Shown piece after piece: positions 1 to 10,280 of a stretch of 64,000 nucleotides of DNA. Within the stretch, counting starts at the first letter, position 1, and each line of letters begins with the position of its first letter. The position numbers and the translations under genes are program-made. The stretch comes from Kangiella sp. HZ709. GTDB taxonomy: Bacteria > Pseudomonadota > Gammaproteobacteria > Enterobacterales > Kangiellaceae. The notes beneath the pieces were generated by a model. That model had not been told where the DNA came from. It saw nothing but the letters and a program-made list of their open reading frames with translations, and did no database searches. Location: assembly GCF_009674675.1 (NCBI RefSeq), contig NZ_WKJC01000001.1, positions 1,830,599-1,894,598 on the forward strand, in the 5' to 3' direction.

Positions 1-4
1 ATAA

Positions 5-1312
5 TTGTCGTTAGCTATTGTTATGGGTATTTTGCCTAAAACGGCCTTTGGTAGAATTGCATTATTAGTGGGGTTTTTGCTGGTGATTAATCAGCTGGTA
101 TCTTACTTCACGATTTCTTGGTACGTCACTAACCCTTCCATGAAACAGTTGGTTCAATTAGTGGCTTCGGATGTCAATACTGCTATCTATGTGCAAGATA
201 AAGGTTTTCCGCCTGAAGTGCGGAAAAAAATTATGTCAAGCCAGAATATGGAATTGGTTTCAACCCGTAATGGTGAGCCGAGAGCTTTGCGTGAGGCGCA
301 GCCTTATAAAGTCCTTACTGAAAATTTAGCGCAATACCTTAATGTTTCTGTTGAGCGTACCGAAATGCGGGTGGAGGAATCTGATAAGATTTATTATTGG
401 GTTAAGTCACCACGCCATTCAAATATCTGGATTCGAGTTGCGATGGAGCCGTTTGAAGGTTTTAATATTCATCCGCCTTTGGTCTATTTTACGGCGATTT
501 TGTTACTCAGCTTACTTGGTGGTTGGATTTTCACTCGCCAGATCTCAAGACCATTAAGACGGCTTGAGTTCGCTGCTAGAGAAATCGGTCGAGGGGATAA
601 TCCAGGGCAGTTACGAGAAAAGGGCCTTGAGGAAATGGTCACGGTAACTCGCGCCTTTAATCAAATGGCGAGAAACGTTCATCAACTCGAAGAAGATAGA
701 ACCTTGTTATTGGCTGGTGTTTCTCATGATTTACGCACTCCGCTAACACGTATTCGATTAGCCACTGAGTTTATGGGTGAAGCAGAGGCGGAAACCAAAG
801 AAGGAATAATTCGTGATACTGAAGATATGGATCAGATCATTAACCAGTTCATTTCCTTTGTGCGAGATGGTCGCGATGAACGACCTAAAAACGGCGACTT
901 AAATGCCTTAGTGGAAGAGTGTGTGTTAGCCAATCGAATTAAAGAAGAGGATATTACTTTTGAGTTGGGTGACTTGAAAGATGTGGCATTTAAGCCACTA
1001 GCCATGAAGCGTTTGATTACTAATTTAATTCAGAACGGTTTGAAATATGCTGGTGCACCATTGCATTTAGTGACAGATTTATATGGCAATAAGATTCGTA
1101 TCTCTGTGTTTGACCAAGGCTCAGGGATTGATGAAAAAGAAATAGAGCGGCTTTTTCAACCATTCTCACGGGGGAATACCGCTCGTTCAGGCGGTGGTTC
1201 TGGGTTAGGTTTAGCTATTGTTAGAAGGATTGCTGAAATGCACGATGGGAAAGTGAATCTGATTAATCGTCCCGAGGGCGGCCTGGAAGCCAGGTTTGAG
1301 ATGCCAAGGTAA
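5..1312 (+). CDS. envZ: Osmosensor histidine kinase EnvZ
   Basis: Inner-membrane sensor kinase that would phosphorylate OmpR. Two membrane segments (about residues 16-38 and 156-176) flank a periplasmic loop; a HAMP domain follows (about 178-230). The H-box contains [16 protein letters not shown] with the phospho-accepting His at residue 241, nearly identical to enteric EnvZ. The ATPase domain shows the N-box ([10 protein letters not shown]) and G-boxes ([16 protein letters not shown]). An in-frame TAA at 2-4 means the start lies inside the window: either TTG at 5 or ATG at 23, and the ATG fits the usual EnvZ N-terminus as well. ompR is expected immediately upstream, outside the window. Identification is firm; only the start is uncertain. 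Confidence 0.93.
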   Translation: MSLAIVMGILPKTAFGRIALLVGFLLVINQLVSYFTISWYVTNPSMKQLVQLVASDVNTAIYVQDKGFPPEVRKKIMSSQNMELVSTRNGEPRALREAQPYKVLTENLAQYLNVSVERTEMRVEESDKIYYWVKSPRHSNIWIRVAMEPFEGFNIHPPLVYFTAILLLSLLGGWIFTRQISRPLRRLEFAAREIGRGDNPGQLREKGLEEMVTVTRAFNQMARNVHQLEEDRTLLLAGVSHDLRTPLTRIRLATEFMGEAEAETKEGIIRDTEDMDQIINQFISFVRDGRDERPKNGDLNALVEECVLANRIKEEDITFELGDLKDVAFKPLAMKRLITNLIQNGLKYAGAPLHLVTDLYGNKIRISVFDQGSGIDEKEIERLFQPFSRGNTARSGGGSGLGLAIVRRIAEMHDGKVNLINRPEGGLEARFEMPR

Positions 1313-1320
1313 TCAACATT

Positions 1321-2214
1321 CTAATTAATTACACCCTGATCTGCTTCTGAAATCAGTAACTCCATAATCTGCTGTCGATTAAAGATTTCTTTGTTACTAC
1401 AAAAATCGCAAACCATTTCGATTTCATTTTGTTCTTCTACTAAACTGACCAGTTCAGCAGGATCTAATGTTGTGAGCGCCGCCATATTACGTTCCCTCGA
1501 GCAGCTACATTCGAACTTCAAGGTCTTTTCGGGGTAAATGCTAACTTCATCTTGGTGGAATAAGCGATATAAAAGCTCTTCATGACTGAGTTCAAATGCT
1601 TCTTCTTGCTTTACGGTTTCAGTAAGCGCAGTGACGTGTTCAAAGGCTTGTTGGGTGTCTTCATTACCGATACTTGAGTCAGCTGCTTGCGGTAGCGTCT
1701 GAATGAAAATACCAAAGGCTTTATGATGATCAGCAAAAATTTTGATATGAGTTGGTAGCTGTTCAGACATATTAAAGTAATCTTCCAAGCACTCTGCCAA
1801 TGTCATTTGATCTAAAGGTACTACTCCCTGATAGCGCTGTCCTTTATCAGGATCGATAGTGATGGCTAGCTGGCCATTAGCTACCCATTGCTTAAAATTA
1901 AAGGGATCACTATTGATTAAGTGTTCATATTCTTCATTGATATGTAATAAACCGCGCATACGGCCTTGATTATCACATTCAACTAAAAGTAGTTTGATTA
2001 CCGATGCGCTTTGCAACTGTAGCGATACTCTTCCTTCAATCTTGATAATATCGGCTAATAAACAACAAGCCGCTAATGACTCGGCCAATAAATGACGTAC
2101 TTCTTTAGGATATTGATGCTGATCACAAATGGTATCAATTGTCTTGGTCAAAGAGATAATTTCGCCACGAATAGGTAATTCGGCAAAACTAAAACGCTGT
2201 ATATTGTCACTCAT
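1321..2214 (-). CDS. hslO: Redox-regulated holdase chaperone Hsp33
   Basis: Cytosolic chaperone switched on by oxidation: zinc is released and disulfides form under oxidative stress, exposing the client-binding surface. The C-terminal redox switch is intact, with C236-x-C238 and C269-x2-C272. Length 297 aa is normal for the family. It sits downstream of hslR on the same strand, with 42 bases between them, in the classic hslR-hslO order, and converges on envZ with only 8 bases between stop codons. No clear terminator is seen between the two convergent genes. Confidence 0.95.
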   Translation of the reverse strand: MSDNIQRFSFAELPIRGEIISLTKTIDTICDQHQYPKEVRHLLAESLAACCLLADIIKIEGRVSLQLQSASVIKLLLVECDNQGRMRGLLHINEEYEHLINSDPFNFKQWVANGQLAITIDPDKGQRYQGVVPLDQMTLAECLEDYFNMSEQLPTHIKIFADHHKAFGIFIQTLPQAADSSIGNEDTQQAFEHVTALTETVKQEEAFELSHEELLYRLFHQDEVSIYPEKTLKFECSCSRERNMAALTTLDPAELVSLVEEQNEIEMVCDFCSNKEIFNRQQIMELLISEADQGVIN

Positions 2215-2256
2215 GGCTAAAAGTCATTCTAGAATGGTAGGCTAATTATATAAGAC

Positions 2257-2628
2257 TTATTCCTGCTCGCGAAGAAATTTATGAATTTGTCGCCTTTGCT
2301 TTTTATCCGGTTTAGTATTAGAAAAGGGCATGGATTGACGTTGCGCTTTCAATTCTTCGCGTTTCGCAATGCTTTCAGAGGTTTCTCGGTACAATTTTTG
2401 AGCAGTTGCAGCAGGCCCTCTTTGTTCAGATAAGTCTAGCACTTCAACTGTCTTTTGCTGGTGACCTTGCATTAAGCGTATTTCCATACCAACTATTACC
2501 TGACGGTTGGCTTTGCCTTTAATGCCATCACAGTGGACTTTGCCGCCGTCGATAGCTTTCTTGGCAATCGAGCGGGTTTTATAAAATCGAGCTGCCCAAA
2601 GCCATTTATCTAATCGAGTTGTTTCCAT
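2257..2628 (-). CDS. hslR: Heat-shock protein 15 (ribosome-associated S4-domain RNA-binding protein)
   Basis: Hsp15 recycles stalled 50S subunits that still carry nascent-chain tRNA. The N-terminal S4 RNA-binding domain (about residues 4-65, starting RLDKWLWAARFYKTRS) is followed by a basic tail rich in Lys, Arg and Gln, as in E. coli Hsp15. Length 123 aa is close to the usual 130. It is probably co-transcribed with hslO. In E. coli yrfG lies directly beside hslR; here the T2SS operon separates the two. Confidence 0.93.
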   Translation of the reverse strand: METTRLDKWLWAARFYKTRSIAKKAIDGGKVHCDGIKGKANRQVIVGMEIRLMQGHQQKTVEVLDLSEQRGPAATAQKLYRETSESIAKREELKAQRQSMPFSNTKPDKKQRRQIHKFLREQE

Positions 2629-2862
2629 CTTATTCCGCTACAATTGGTTCGGTTGTGCTGACTGTTGAATGACTAATCTATAAGTTTCTTTACAGACCCT
2701 AGACTTGCTTTATCACTGCCAGCATGGGAAGATTTCAGTATAAAGGTAATCAATAGCAAAAGTTCAGATTAGTTACAATTATCTAATAATATAAAATAAC
2801 AATATATGCCACAATGGCTTAATATCAGTACTAGGGATAGTAAGTAATCTTTTAACTTAATA

Positions 2863-3822
2863 ATGAATAAATCAAATCAGAATATTATCAACTTTTGGAA
2901 AAGTAATAGCGGCATGCTAACCAAAGCTGTTGCCGGATTGTTATTATTACTGGCTTTGTATGTGTTAGCCAAAATAGTTTGGTTATGGGTTGATTACAGT
3001 CAACCTAAAACTGTTACTTCGACCAACCTCAGAACAATAAAAGCTCCGTCCAAGAATAAAGTTAATGTCAACAAAATTGTCCAAATGCATTTATTTGGCG
3101 AAGCTAATGCCGTTGCTGAGGTCGAAGAAGAAGTGACTGGAGAAACCAACCTAAGTTTGAAGTTGATAGGGGTTTATGTTGATCCCGAAGAACCGTTAAG
3201 TAGCGCCATTATCAGAAGTGGCAATAATGAGAAAGTCTACTGGATTGGCGATAACCTAGAAGGTGTTGGAAGTAGTAAAGTTGAGCTAAGAAAGGTCGAG
3301 CCGCTAAGAGTGATCATAAGGAACAACGGCAGAAACGAAACATTAACTTTGTTAGAGCAGCTCAATAAAGATGTGTTAGCTTCTGGCGAAAAGAAAGATG
3401 AAGAAGCAGACTCAAAAACCATTGATAAGCGTAAAGATAGCCAATTGGCGCGCGACTTGAATGATATTCGTAAGAAATTAAGTCAAAGCCCACAATCTTT
3501 TAATGACTTAGCTAAGTTTCAGGTGGTCACCGATAATACCGGTCAAGTCTCCGGCTTTAAAGTTGCTCCTGGCAAAGATCCAAGGTTGTTTAGCAGATTA
3601 GGTTTGCGTAGAAATGACGTCGTTACTTCTATTAATGGACAGTCTTTAAATAGCCAAGCGTACTGGACTTTGTTAGATCAAATGCAAACAGCTGAATCTT
3701 TGGATATCACTGTTGAGCGAAATGGTCGTCCGGTGAGATTGCTATTAAATTTAGGCACTCCAGATTTGAATCAGCCGAAAGAAGAGCGCAAACCAGATAA
3801 TCGAGACTTAAAAATTCAATAG
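2863..3822 (+). CDS. gspC: Type II secretion inner-membrane protein GspC
   Basis: First gene of the T2SS operon. GspC links the inner-membrane platform to the secretin and helps select substrates. One membrane segment (about residues 18-40) is followed by a homology region (about 65-160, including KVNVNKIVQMHLFG). A PDZ domain is at the C-terminal end (about 215-295, with RLGLRRNDVVTSINGQSL). Length 319 aa is typical. The 234-base gap to hslR, upstream and divergent, should hold the operon promoter, but no confident -35/-10 pair could be assigned. A 107-base gap separates it from gspD. Confidence 0.92.
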   Translation: MNKSNQNIINFWKSNSGMLTKAVAGLLLLLALYVLAKIVWLWVDYSQPKTVTSTNLRTIKAPSKNKVNVNKIVQMHLFGEANAVAEVEEEVTGETNLSLKLIGVYVDPEEPLSSAIIRSGNNEKVYWIGDNLEGVGSSKVELRKVEPLRVIIRNNGRNETLTLLEQLNKDVLASGEKKDEEADSKTIDKRKDSQLARDLNDIRKKLSQSPQSFNDLAKFQVVTDNTGQVSGFKVAPGKDPRLFSRLGLRRNDVVTSINGQSLNSQAYWTLLDQMQTAESLDITVERNGRPVRLLLNLGTPDLNQPKEERKPDNRDLKIQ

Positions 3823-3929
3823 CTATAGCTAGAGATTTTATATTGAAACCTTTTTAAGTTAACAATTTTTTAAGAAACAATTATTAGAGAATAGTTTTTA
3901 GGGATAAAAACGCACCCAGAGTAGAGAGT

Positions 3930-6008
3930 ATGAAGATTAGAAATCAATTAATAACAACAACTGTGAGTCTAGGGTTGCTGCTTGCTTCTATTTCAGCAGA
4001 TGCGGCCCGTTTGAACGTGCGTGATGCGGATATACGGGAAGTGGTTGAAACGGTTGCCAGAATCACGGGTAAAAACATGATTGTTGATCCGCGAGTTTCA
4101 CAAAAGAAGATCACCATTATCTCCAATCAAGATAGCAGTAAAGATGATATCTATCTGATGTTTTTAGCGACATTAAAAATTCATGGCTTCCAAGCGATTA
4201 ACGTGGATAAAAATACGGTTAAAATTATTCAAGAAGCTAAAGCTCGCTCTGAGCCAGGTCCGGTTAACCCGTCTAATCCTAAACGGCTGGGTGATACTTA
4301 TATCACGCAAGTGATCCCCGTAAACAATGTTAACGCACAGCAGTTGGTTAATGTATTACGTCCTATGGTCTCAACTACCTCAGGCCAGATGCTAGCGGTA
4401 CAAGGCACTAACACCATCATTTTGCATGATTCGGCAACTAACGTTAATCGTTTAAAAGATATTATTGCTAGAACCGATAAAGCAAACGATGAAGAAATTG
4501 AAGTGATTCCGTTAAAGCATGCTTCAGCTACTGAAGTGGTCAGAATTCTTGAATCTATTTCCAAGGATAAAGGTGGTCAGCAGCAAGTCAATCAAAGCCA
4601 AGTACCAAAGTTTGTAGCTGATGAACGCATGAATACAATTCTTTTGAGCGCGACAGAGAAAACTCGCATTCGCTTAAGAGCTTTAATTGCTAATTTAGAT
4701 CGTCAACAAGAAACTGCCGGTAACACCAAAACTATTTTCTTAAAATACGCTAAAGCCGATGAAGTTAAAGAAGTATTATCGGGTATTGGTGAGTATAAAC
4801 AAAAAGAAGAGTCAGGCGCTGCCGGTCAAGCGGCGGCTAGAAGTACTAAATCTTTATTTAGTATTCAGTCGCACGAAGAAACCAATGCATTAGTTCTTAC
4901 TGCACCACCCGATATGATGCGAGAATTTGAGTCGGTTGTACGCAGTTTAGATATTCGTCGTAAGCAAGTTCACGTTGAAGCGATTATTGTTGAGATATCC
5001 GATCGAAAAGCACGTGAATTAGGTATTCAGTGGCTGTTTGCTCCTTCAGGGGATGATGGCACTTATCCAGCAGGTATTGTTAATTTTGGTTCAATAGGAC
5101 AAGTAGCTGGAGGTGCAATTGCTGCGCGTGGTACTGAAGAGGAAATCTTTACTCGCGATCCTGATACAGGAGTTATTACTGGGACAGAAACTATTCGTAA
5201 CCAAGGTGATAATGGTGTTGCTTTGGCAGAAGCACTAGGCGGTTTATCCGGCGCTGGTATTGGTTTATCTAGAATTTCTAATTCAGGTTTAAGCTGGGGT
5301 GCTTTTATTACTGCTTTAGAAGGAGTAACAGACTCTAATACTTTAGCTCGTCCTAGCATTACTACCTTGGATAATACCGAAGCTGAGTTTAGTGCTGGTC
5401 AAGAAATACCAATTATTACAGGCTCAACTTTGGGTAATAATAACTCCAACCCATTCCAGAATGTTGATCGGAAAGATATTGGTGTGTCTTTAAAAATTAA
5501 ACCGCAGATTAACGAAGGTGATCATGTGCGTTTAGATATTGAGCAAGAAGTCTCTTCATTAGCAGGTACTACGCAGGTAGATGTTGTGACCAATAAACGT
5601 AAGGTAAAAACTTCTGTGTTGGTACCAGATGGCGGCATGGTGGTATTAGGAGGCTTGATTGATGACACTATTAATGAGAGTGAACAAAAAGTGCCATTAT
5701 TGGGTGATATTCCCTTACTAGGTAACTTATTTAAATCTCGCGGCACTACTAAAGAAAAACGTAACTTGATGGTGTTTATTCATCCAAGAGTACTTAAAGA
5801 TGATGCTGAGTTAAAAAGAATTAGTTCAGCAAAGTACAGTTACATGCGTGCGCAACAACTGCAAAAGCTTGCCGATGGTATCAACTTAATGCCGGAAGAA
5901 GATGCGCATGTGATGCCAACATACGATGAAGCGTTAATTTTGCCGCCAAGTTTTGAAGAATACCTGGACCAAGATTCAAAAAAAGACAATAAAGAAGATA
6001 AAGAGTAG
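3930..6008 (+). CDS. gspD: Type II secretion outer-membrane secretin GspD
   Basis: Forms the outer-membrane channel of the T2SS. A signal peptide ends near residue 25 (SISADAA). The N0 domain (LNVRDADIREVVETVARITG) is followed by the repeated N1-N3 ring-building domains (about 125-340), then the secretin barrel domain (about 340-640) with VPDGGMVVLGGLIDD and PLLGDIPLLGNLF. A short acidic tail follows. Length 692 aa is normal. The stop is 6 bases before gspE, indicating tight co-transcription. Confidence 0.96.
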   Translation: MKIRNQLITTTVSLGLLLASISADAARLNVRDADIREVVETVARITGKNMIVDPRVSQKKITIISNQDSSKDDIYLMFLATLKIHGFQAINVDKNTVKIIQEAKARSEPGPVNPSNPKRLGDTYITQVIPVNNVNAQQLVNVLRPMVSTTSGQMLAVQGTNTIILHDSATNVNRLKDIIARTDKANDEEIEVIPLKHASATEVVRILESISKDKGGQQQVNQSQVPKFVADERMNTILLSATEKTRIRLRALIANLDRQQETAGNTKTIFLKYAKADEVKEVLSGIGEYKQKEESGAAGQAAARSTKSLFSIQSHEETNALVLTAPPDMMREFESVVRSLDIRRKQVHVEAIIVEISDRKARELGIQWLFAPSGDDGTYPAGIVNFGSIGQVAGGAIAARGTEEEIFTRDPDTGVITGTETIRNQGDNGVALAEALGGLSGAGIGLSRISNSGLSWGAFITALEGVTDSNTLARPSITTLDNTEAEFSAGQEIPIITGSTLGNNNSNPFQNVDRKDIGVSLKIKPQINEGDHVRLDIEQEVSSLAGTTQVDVVTNKRKVKTSVLVPDGGMVVLGGLIDDTINESEQKVPLLGDIPLLGNLFKSRGTTKEKRNLMVFIHPRVLKDDAELKRISSAKYSYMRAQQLQKLADGINLMPEEDAHVMPTYDEALILPPSFEEYLDQDSKKDNKEDKE

Positions 6009-6014
6009 TTCGTT

Positions 6015-7532
6015 ATGTCTGAACAATTGTCCTCTGAATTAGAAATGGCTGAATCTATCTTTGATAGCTTTAGACCTTTACCATTTAGCTTTGCCAAGCG
6101 ACATGGTGTTTTTTTGATGCAAAGTGAAGCGGGTTTGAATTGCTTTTTAAGAGACGGTACTGCTCCTACTGCCTTGCTAGAGGTTAAGCGTCATTACAAT
6201 CAACATTTTGATGTCATCAAACTTAACGAAGATGATTTTGAATCTCAACTAAGTGCTTATTATCAATCAGGGACTGGTGGTGCCCAGCAAGCAATGGATG
6301 ATTTGGGCGAAGAAATAGACTTGTTCAAATTGGCAGAGGAACTTCCAGAAACAGAAGATTTATTAGAAGCGGAAGATGATGCGCCAATCATTAAATTGAT
6401 TAATGCTTTGTTGACCCAAGCGATTAAAGAAAATGCGTCTGATATTCATATTGAAACTTTCGAGAAAACTTTATCCGTTCGTTTTAGAGTAGATGGTGTT
6501 TTAAGAGAAGTCTTGCAGCCCAGTCGAAAGTTAGCGCCTTTATTAGTTTCGCGTATTAAAGTTATGGCGAAACTCGACATTGCTGAAAAACGAGTACCGC
6601 AAGATGGTCGTATCGCTTTACGTATTGCCAATCGTGCAGTCGATGTGCGTGTTTCCACTATGCCTTCGAGTCATGGCGAGCGGGTGGTCCTACGTTTACT
6701 TGATAAAGAAGCCGGTCGCTTAGAGTTTTCTCACCTAGGTATGCAGCAAGCAAGTATGGATTTAATGAGTGCTTTATTACATAAACCTCATGGAATTATT
6801 TTGGTTACTGGTCCAACGGGTTCAGGTAAAACAACGACGTTGTATGCAGGTCTTTCGTTACTAAATAATTCGAGCCGCAACATTTTAACGGTTGAAGATC
6901 CGATTGAGTATTTAATAGACGGCATTGGTCAGACTCAGGTCAATCCGAAAGTTGATATGACCTTTGCCCGAGGTTTGCGTGCTATTTTACGTCAAGATCC
7001 AGATGTAGTAATGGTTGGCGAGATCCGTGATTTAGAAACTGCGCAAATAGCAGTGCAGGCATCTTTAACCGGTCACTTGGTATTATCGACGTTGCATACC
7101 AATACTGCAGTGGGCGCGGTTACTCGTATGCAAGATATGGGTGTAGAGCCATTTTTATTATCCTCTTCTATCTTAGGCGTGTTGGCACAGCGTTTGGTAA
7201 GAAGGTTATGTCCTGAGTGTAAGAGAGCTGAGACTGCTAATGATAAAGAGTGTGAATTAATGGGTTTTGATCCAAGCAATCCGCCGACCATTTATCATCC
7301 GGTAGGTTGTGATGCTTGTAGTCATCGTGGCTATAACGGTCGCCAGGGTATTTATGAATTATTAGTGGTTGATGAAACGATGCGTACCATGATTCATGAC
7401 AACACCAGTGAGCAAGAAATGGAGCGGCATGCCCGCAAAGCGACACCAGGAATTCGCTCTGATGGACGCGACCGAGTGTTGCAAGGAATCACCACAGTAG
7501 AAGAAGTCTTACGTGTAACGCGAGAAGATTAA
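6015..7532 (+). CDS. gspE: Type II secretion cytoplasmic ATPase GspE
   Basis: Hexameric ATPase that powers pseudopilus assembly. Visible are the N1E-type N-terminal domain (about 1-110), Walker A GPTGSGKT at 266-273, the following Asp box (TVEDPIEY), Walker B region ([16 protein letters not shown]) and His box ([12 protein letters not shown]). A four-cysteine zinc site CPEC...CDAC is in the C-terminal part, as in other T2SS ATPases. Length 505 aa is normal. It is 26 bases upstream of gspF. Confidence 0.96.
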   Translation: MSEQLSSELEMAESIFDSFRPLPFSFAKRHGVFLMQSEAGLNCFLRDGTAPTALLEVKRHYNQHFDVIKLNEDDFESQLSAYYQSGTGGAQQAMDDLGEEIDLFKLAEELPETEDLLEAEDDAPIIKLINALLTQAIKENASDIHIETFEKTLSVRFRVDGVLREVLQPSRKLAPLLVSRIKVMAKLDIAEKRVPQDGRIALRIANRAVDVRVSTMPSSHGERVVLRLLDKEAGRLEFSHLGMQQASMDLMSALLHKPHGIILVTGPTGSGKTTTLYAGLSLLNNSSRNILTVEDPIEYLIDGIGQTQVNPKVDMTFARGLRAILRQDPDVVMVGEIRDLETAQIAVQASLTGHLVLSTLHTNTAVGAVTRMQDMGVEPFLLSSSILGVLAQRLVRRLCPECKRAETANDKECELMGFDPSNPPTIYHPVGCDACSHRGYNGRQGIYELLVVDETMRTMIHDNTSEQEMERHARKATPGIRSDGRDRVLQGITTVEEVLRVTRED

Positions 7533-7557
7533 TGATAGTGAGTAATGGTCTAAGCTA

Positions 7558-8775
7558 ATGGCAGCGTTTGAATATGTAGCATTAAATCCCAAAGGGCGTG
7601 AAAAAAAAGGCGTTCTAGAGGCTGATACGCCAAGGCAAATTCGGCAACAACTGCGTGAGAAAGGTTTTACCCCGCTAGAAGTTTCGCATATTGGTGATAC
7701 TACTAAATCGAGTAGCAAATCTGGCTTTAGTGGTAGTTCAATGAAAGTGGCAGACTTAGCATTGATTACCCGCCAATTAGCAACTTTAGTCAAAGCTTCT
7801 CTACCGATTGAGGAAGCATTAAAGGCGGTTGCTGAGCAAACGGAAAGACCAAAAGTAAAAAGCATCATTTTGGGCGTACGCTCTAAAGTGATGGAAGGCC
7901 ATACACTTGCCGATGGTATGGCGGAATTCCCAAAAATATTCAACGAATTGTATCGCTCTATGGTTGCTGCTGGCGAAAGAGCAGGGCATTTAGACACAGT
8001 CTTAAACCGTTTAGCGGACTACACCGAAAGACGCCATAAAATTCGAGGGAAAATTACAGCAGCCTTAGTGTATCCAATAGTGCTAATTACGGTGGCGGTA
8101 AGTGTTGTTGTATTATTGATGATTTTCGCAGTTCCTAAAATTCTTGCCCAATTTACCAATTCAGGACAGGAACTTCCGATCGCTACTAAGATTCTAATTG
8201 GTATGAGTGACTTTTTATCATCGTATGCGGGCTTATTTACGGCAGTTGGAATTCTAGGTGCTATAGTCTTATTTTCTTTATGGTTAAGGAAAACTGAGAA
8301 TAAACGACGTTGGCACGGAACTCTACTTAAGTTGCCAGTTCTTGGACGTTTATCGAAAAACTTAAATACTTCACAGTTTTCTAGCACTCTGAGCATTTTG
8401 CACTCCAGTGGTGTGCCTTTACTTGAAGCAATGAAAATTGGCGGTAAGGTCTTAACTAATTTAAAAATGCGAGAAGCGGTTCATGAAGCTTCGATCAAAG
8501 TAAGGGAAGGCGCAAGTCTAAAAAAATCACTGGAACAAACCAGGTTGTTCCCGCCGATGATGATTCATATGATCGGTAGCGGTGAAGCCAGTGGTGAACT
8601 CGAAGATATGTTGCAGCAAGTTTCTGATAATCAAGAATCTCAATTTGAGAACAGCGTCGATATTGCGCTGAATATAATGGGTCCTATGATTATTTTATTT
8701 TTAGGTGGAATGGTATTCTTTATTGTATTGGCAATGATGTTGCCAATATTTGAATTGACTAGTTCTATCGGTTAA
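7558..8775 (+). CDS. gspF: Type II secretion platform membrane protein GspF
   Basis: Polytopic inner-membrane protein at the centre of the T2SS assembly platform. Two homologous GspF domains (about residues 70-190 and 275-395) carry three membrane segments (about 165-190, 220-240 and 370-395). The N-terminus AAFEYVALNPKGREKKGVLEAD is characteristic. Length 405 aa matches the family. Same-strand neighbours on both sides are gspE and gspG. Confidence 0.96.
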   Translation: MAAFEYVALNPKGREKKGVLEADTPRQIRQQLREKGFTPLEVSHIGDTTKSSSKSGFSGSSMKVADLALITRQLATLVKASLPIEEALKAVAEQTERPKVKSIILGVRSKVMEGHTLADGMAEFPKIFNELYRSMVAAGERAGHLDTVLNRLADYTERRHKIRGKITAALVYPIVLITVAVSVVVLLMIFAVPKILAQFTNSGQELPIATKILIGMSDFLSSYAGLFTAVGILGAIVLFSLWLRKTENKRRWHGTLLKLPVLGRLSKNLNTSQFSSTLSILHSSGVPLLEAMKIGGKVLTNLKMREAVHEASIKVREGASLKKSLEQTRLFPPMMIHMIGSGEASGELEDMLQQVSDNQESQFENSVDIALNIMGPMIILFLGGMVFFIVLAMMLPIFELTSSIG

Positions 8776-8799
8776 CACGATTACAGTAAGAGAGAAAAA

Positions 8800-9270
8800 A
8801 TGAACAAACAATTTTCAAAAAAAGCGAAGGGTTTTACTATCACTGAGATTTTGGTTGCACTTGCAATTGTAGCGATTATGTCCACAGTTATCGCAGTAAA
8901 CTTTTTAGGTAAAACAGAAGAGGCAAAGTTCACGCGCGTTAAAGGTGACTTAACTAATTTGCAGTCGGCTTTGATGAGTTATTACAACGATAATGGCTTC
9001 TTTCCAACAACCGACCAGGGCTTGAGCGCTTTAGTGAGTAAGCCAACCCAAGAGCCGGTACCGAATAATTATCAGCGGGGTGGTTATATTTCTGGCGGTG
9101 GAGTAGCTAATGACCCTTGGGGAAAACCCTACCAATATATTTCTCCAGGCATCGAAAATGATTATGACTTGTTTTCAATGGGTGCTGATGGTCGTACTGG
9201 CGGAGAAGGAAAATTCCAAGACATTAGTGTTTGGAATATGAATGCAATCAATTTTAATGTCGAAAATTAA
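8800..9270 (+). CDS. gspG: Major pseudopilin GspG
   Basis: Main subunit of the T2SS pseudopilus. The prepilin peptidase site is KAKG/FTITEILVALAIVAIM, with Glu at +5 and a hydrophobic N-terminal helix. The C-terminal part carries the calcium-site region typical of GspG (PWGKPYQYISPG...YDLFSMGADG). Length 156 aa is close to the usual 145. A plausible RBS (AGAGAGAA) precedes the ATG. The end overlaps the start of gspH. Confidence 0.96.
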   Translation: MNKQFSKKAKGFTITEILVALAIVAIMSTVIAVNFLGKTEEAKFTRVKGDLTNLQSALMSYYNDNGFFPTTDQGLSALVSKPTQEPVPNNYQRGGYISGGGVANDPWGKPYQYISPGIENDYDLFSMGADGRTGGEGKFQDISVWNMNAINFNVEN

Positions 9271-9916
9271 AAGCGCACTTCTATGTAGAAAAAAGCCTCA
9301 GGCTGGCTTTACTATGCTTGAGGTGGTTATTGCAATGGCAATCGTAGCTATCATTGCGGTAGGTGCATTTCGATTTTTTGGCTCTAATCACAAAGGCGAT
9401 CTCAAAAATCATGCCTATAAATTATTGGGTCAGTTGCAAATAGCTCAAGAAGAGTCAATCATTCGAGGTGTAGACTTTGGATTAAGAGTTGAAGACGACG
9501 GTTACTCTTTTTTGATCTATAACCAAGAAAAGTGGCAGCGCTTAGAAGATCACCAATTTTTAAAAGAGCAAGAATTTAAAGAGCCCTTTGCATTATATGT
9601 CAATGTGGATGGGCAAGAGTCATTATTAAAAAATGCCGAGCCCGATGAAGACGATAATAAGGGTTCTGATACTGAAGAGGCGACTGACGATTTAGATCTA
9701 GAAAATAAAATAAAACTACCTCAAGTGTTTATGCTTTCAAGTGGTGAAATGAACGAGTTTGTTTTAACCCTAGGGCTTGATCAAGGTGATGGAGCATTTT
9801 ATCGCATCAGAGGTAACTATTTAGGCGATTTTAAAATTAGCCGCGCAGCATTAGAAGGCGATTATCAATCAGATTGGGATAAAGATTTAGATAGAGAAAA
9901 TTTTTATGTTCAATAA
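9257..9916 (+). CDS. gspH: Minor pseudopilin GspH
   Basis: Minor pseudopilin with cleavage site PQAG/FTMLEVVIAMAIVAII (Glu at +5). I chose ATG 9257 (MSKIKSALL...), which overlaps gspG by 14 bases; an in-frame ATG at 9242 would add five residues. A central acidic insertion (about residues 127-147, many D and E) is longer than in common GspH proteins. The rest follows the GspH fold (conserved C-terminal strand YRIRGNYLGDFKISRA). The end overlaps gspI by 11 bases. Confidence 0.9.
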   Translation: MSKIKSALLCRKKPQAGFTMLEVVIAMAIVAIIAVGAFRFFGSNHKGDLKNHAYKLLGQLQIAQEESIIRGVDFGLRVEDDGYSFLIYNQEKWQRLEDHQFLKEQEFKEPFALYVNVDGQESLLKNAEPDEDDNKGSDTEEATDDLDLENKIKLPQVFMLSSGEMNEFVLTLGLDQGDGAFYRIRGNYLGDFKISRAALEGDYQSDWDKDLDRENFYVQ

Positions 9917-10280
9917 AAAGCAACAAGGTTTAACCTTATTAGAGTTATTAGTAGCAATGTTGATTACGGGGATACTAATTATTCCATTAGTGTATGGTCT
10001 TTTTAACTCCAGTGCACACAGCATTACGGCTAATAGGGACAAAACATTAGCGAGTTATGTGGCGAAAAATTATATTGCTGAACTGCAACTCGAAGAAAAG
10101 TGGCCGTCAGTGGGCTCTAAAGAATCAGAAATGGAGCTAGGTAATCGTGAATGGAAAATTCGGCACCAGGTAGTCGAAACAAGTGAAGAAAATTTACGAC
10201 GTGTCGCGGTATCGGTTTTTTATGGTAAGGACGGCACTTTCACTATGACCGGCTTTGTTGGTAATAATGAAAAGAAATAG
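9906..10280 (+). CDS. gspI: Minor pseudopilin GspI
   Basis: Minor pseudopilin with cleavage site KKQQG/LTLLELLVAMLITGIL and Glu at +5. The KNYIAELQLEEKWP region is typical of GspI. Length 124 aa is normal. GspI, GspJ and GspK form the tip complex of the pseudopilus. It overlaps gspH upstream and gspJ downstream, so translation is probably coupled. Confidence 0.93.
   Translation: MFNKKQQGLTLLELLVAMLITGILIIPLVYGLFNSSAHSITANRDKTLASYVAKNYIAELQLEEKWPSVGSKESEMELGNREWKIRHQVVETSEENLRRVAVSVFYGKDGTFTMTGFVGNNEKK

Noticed and set aside
7509..7997. 162-codon open frame antisense to gspF
   Set aside because: It is a shadow of the gspF coding frame, with no family features or RBS.
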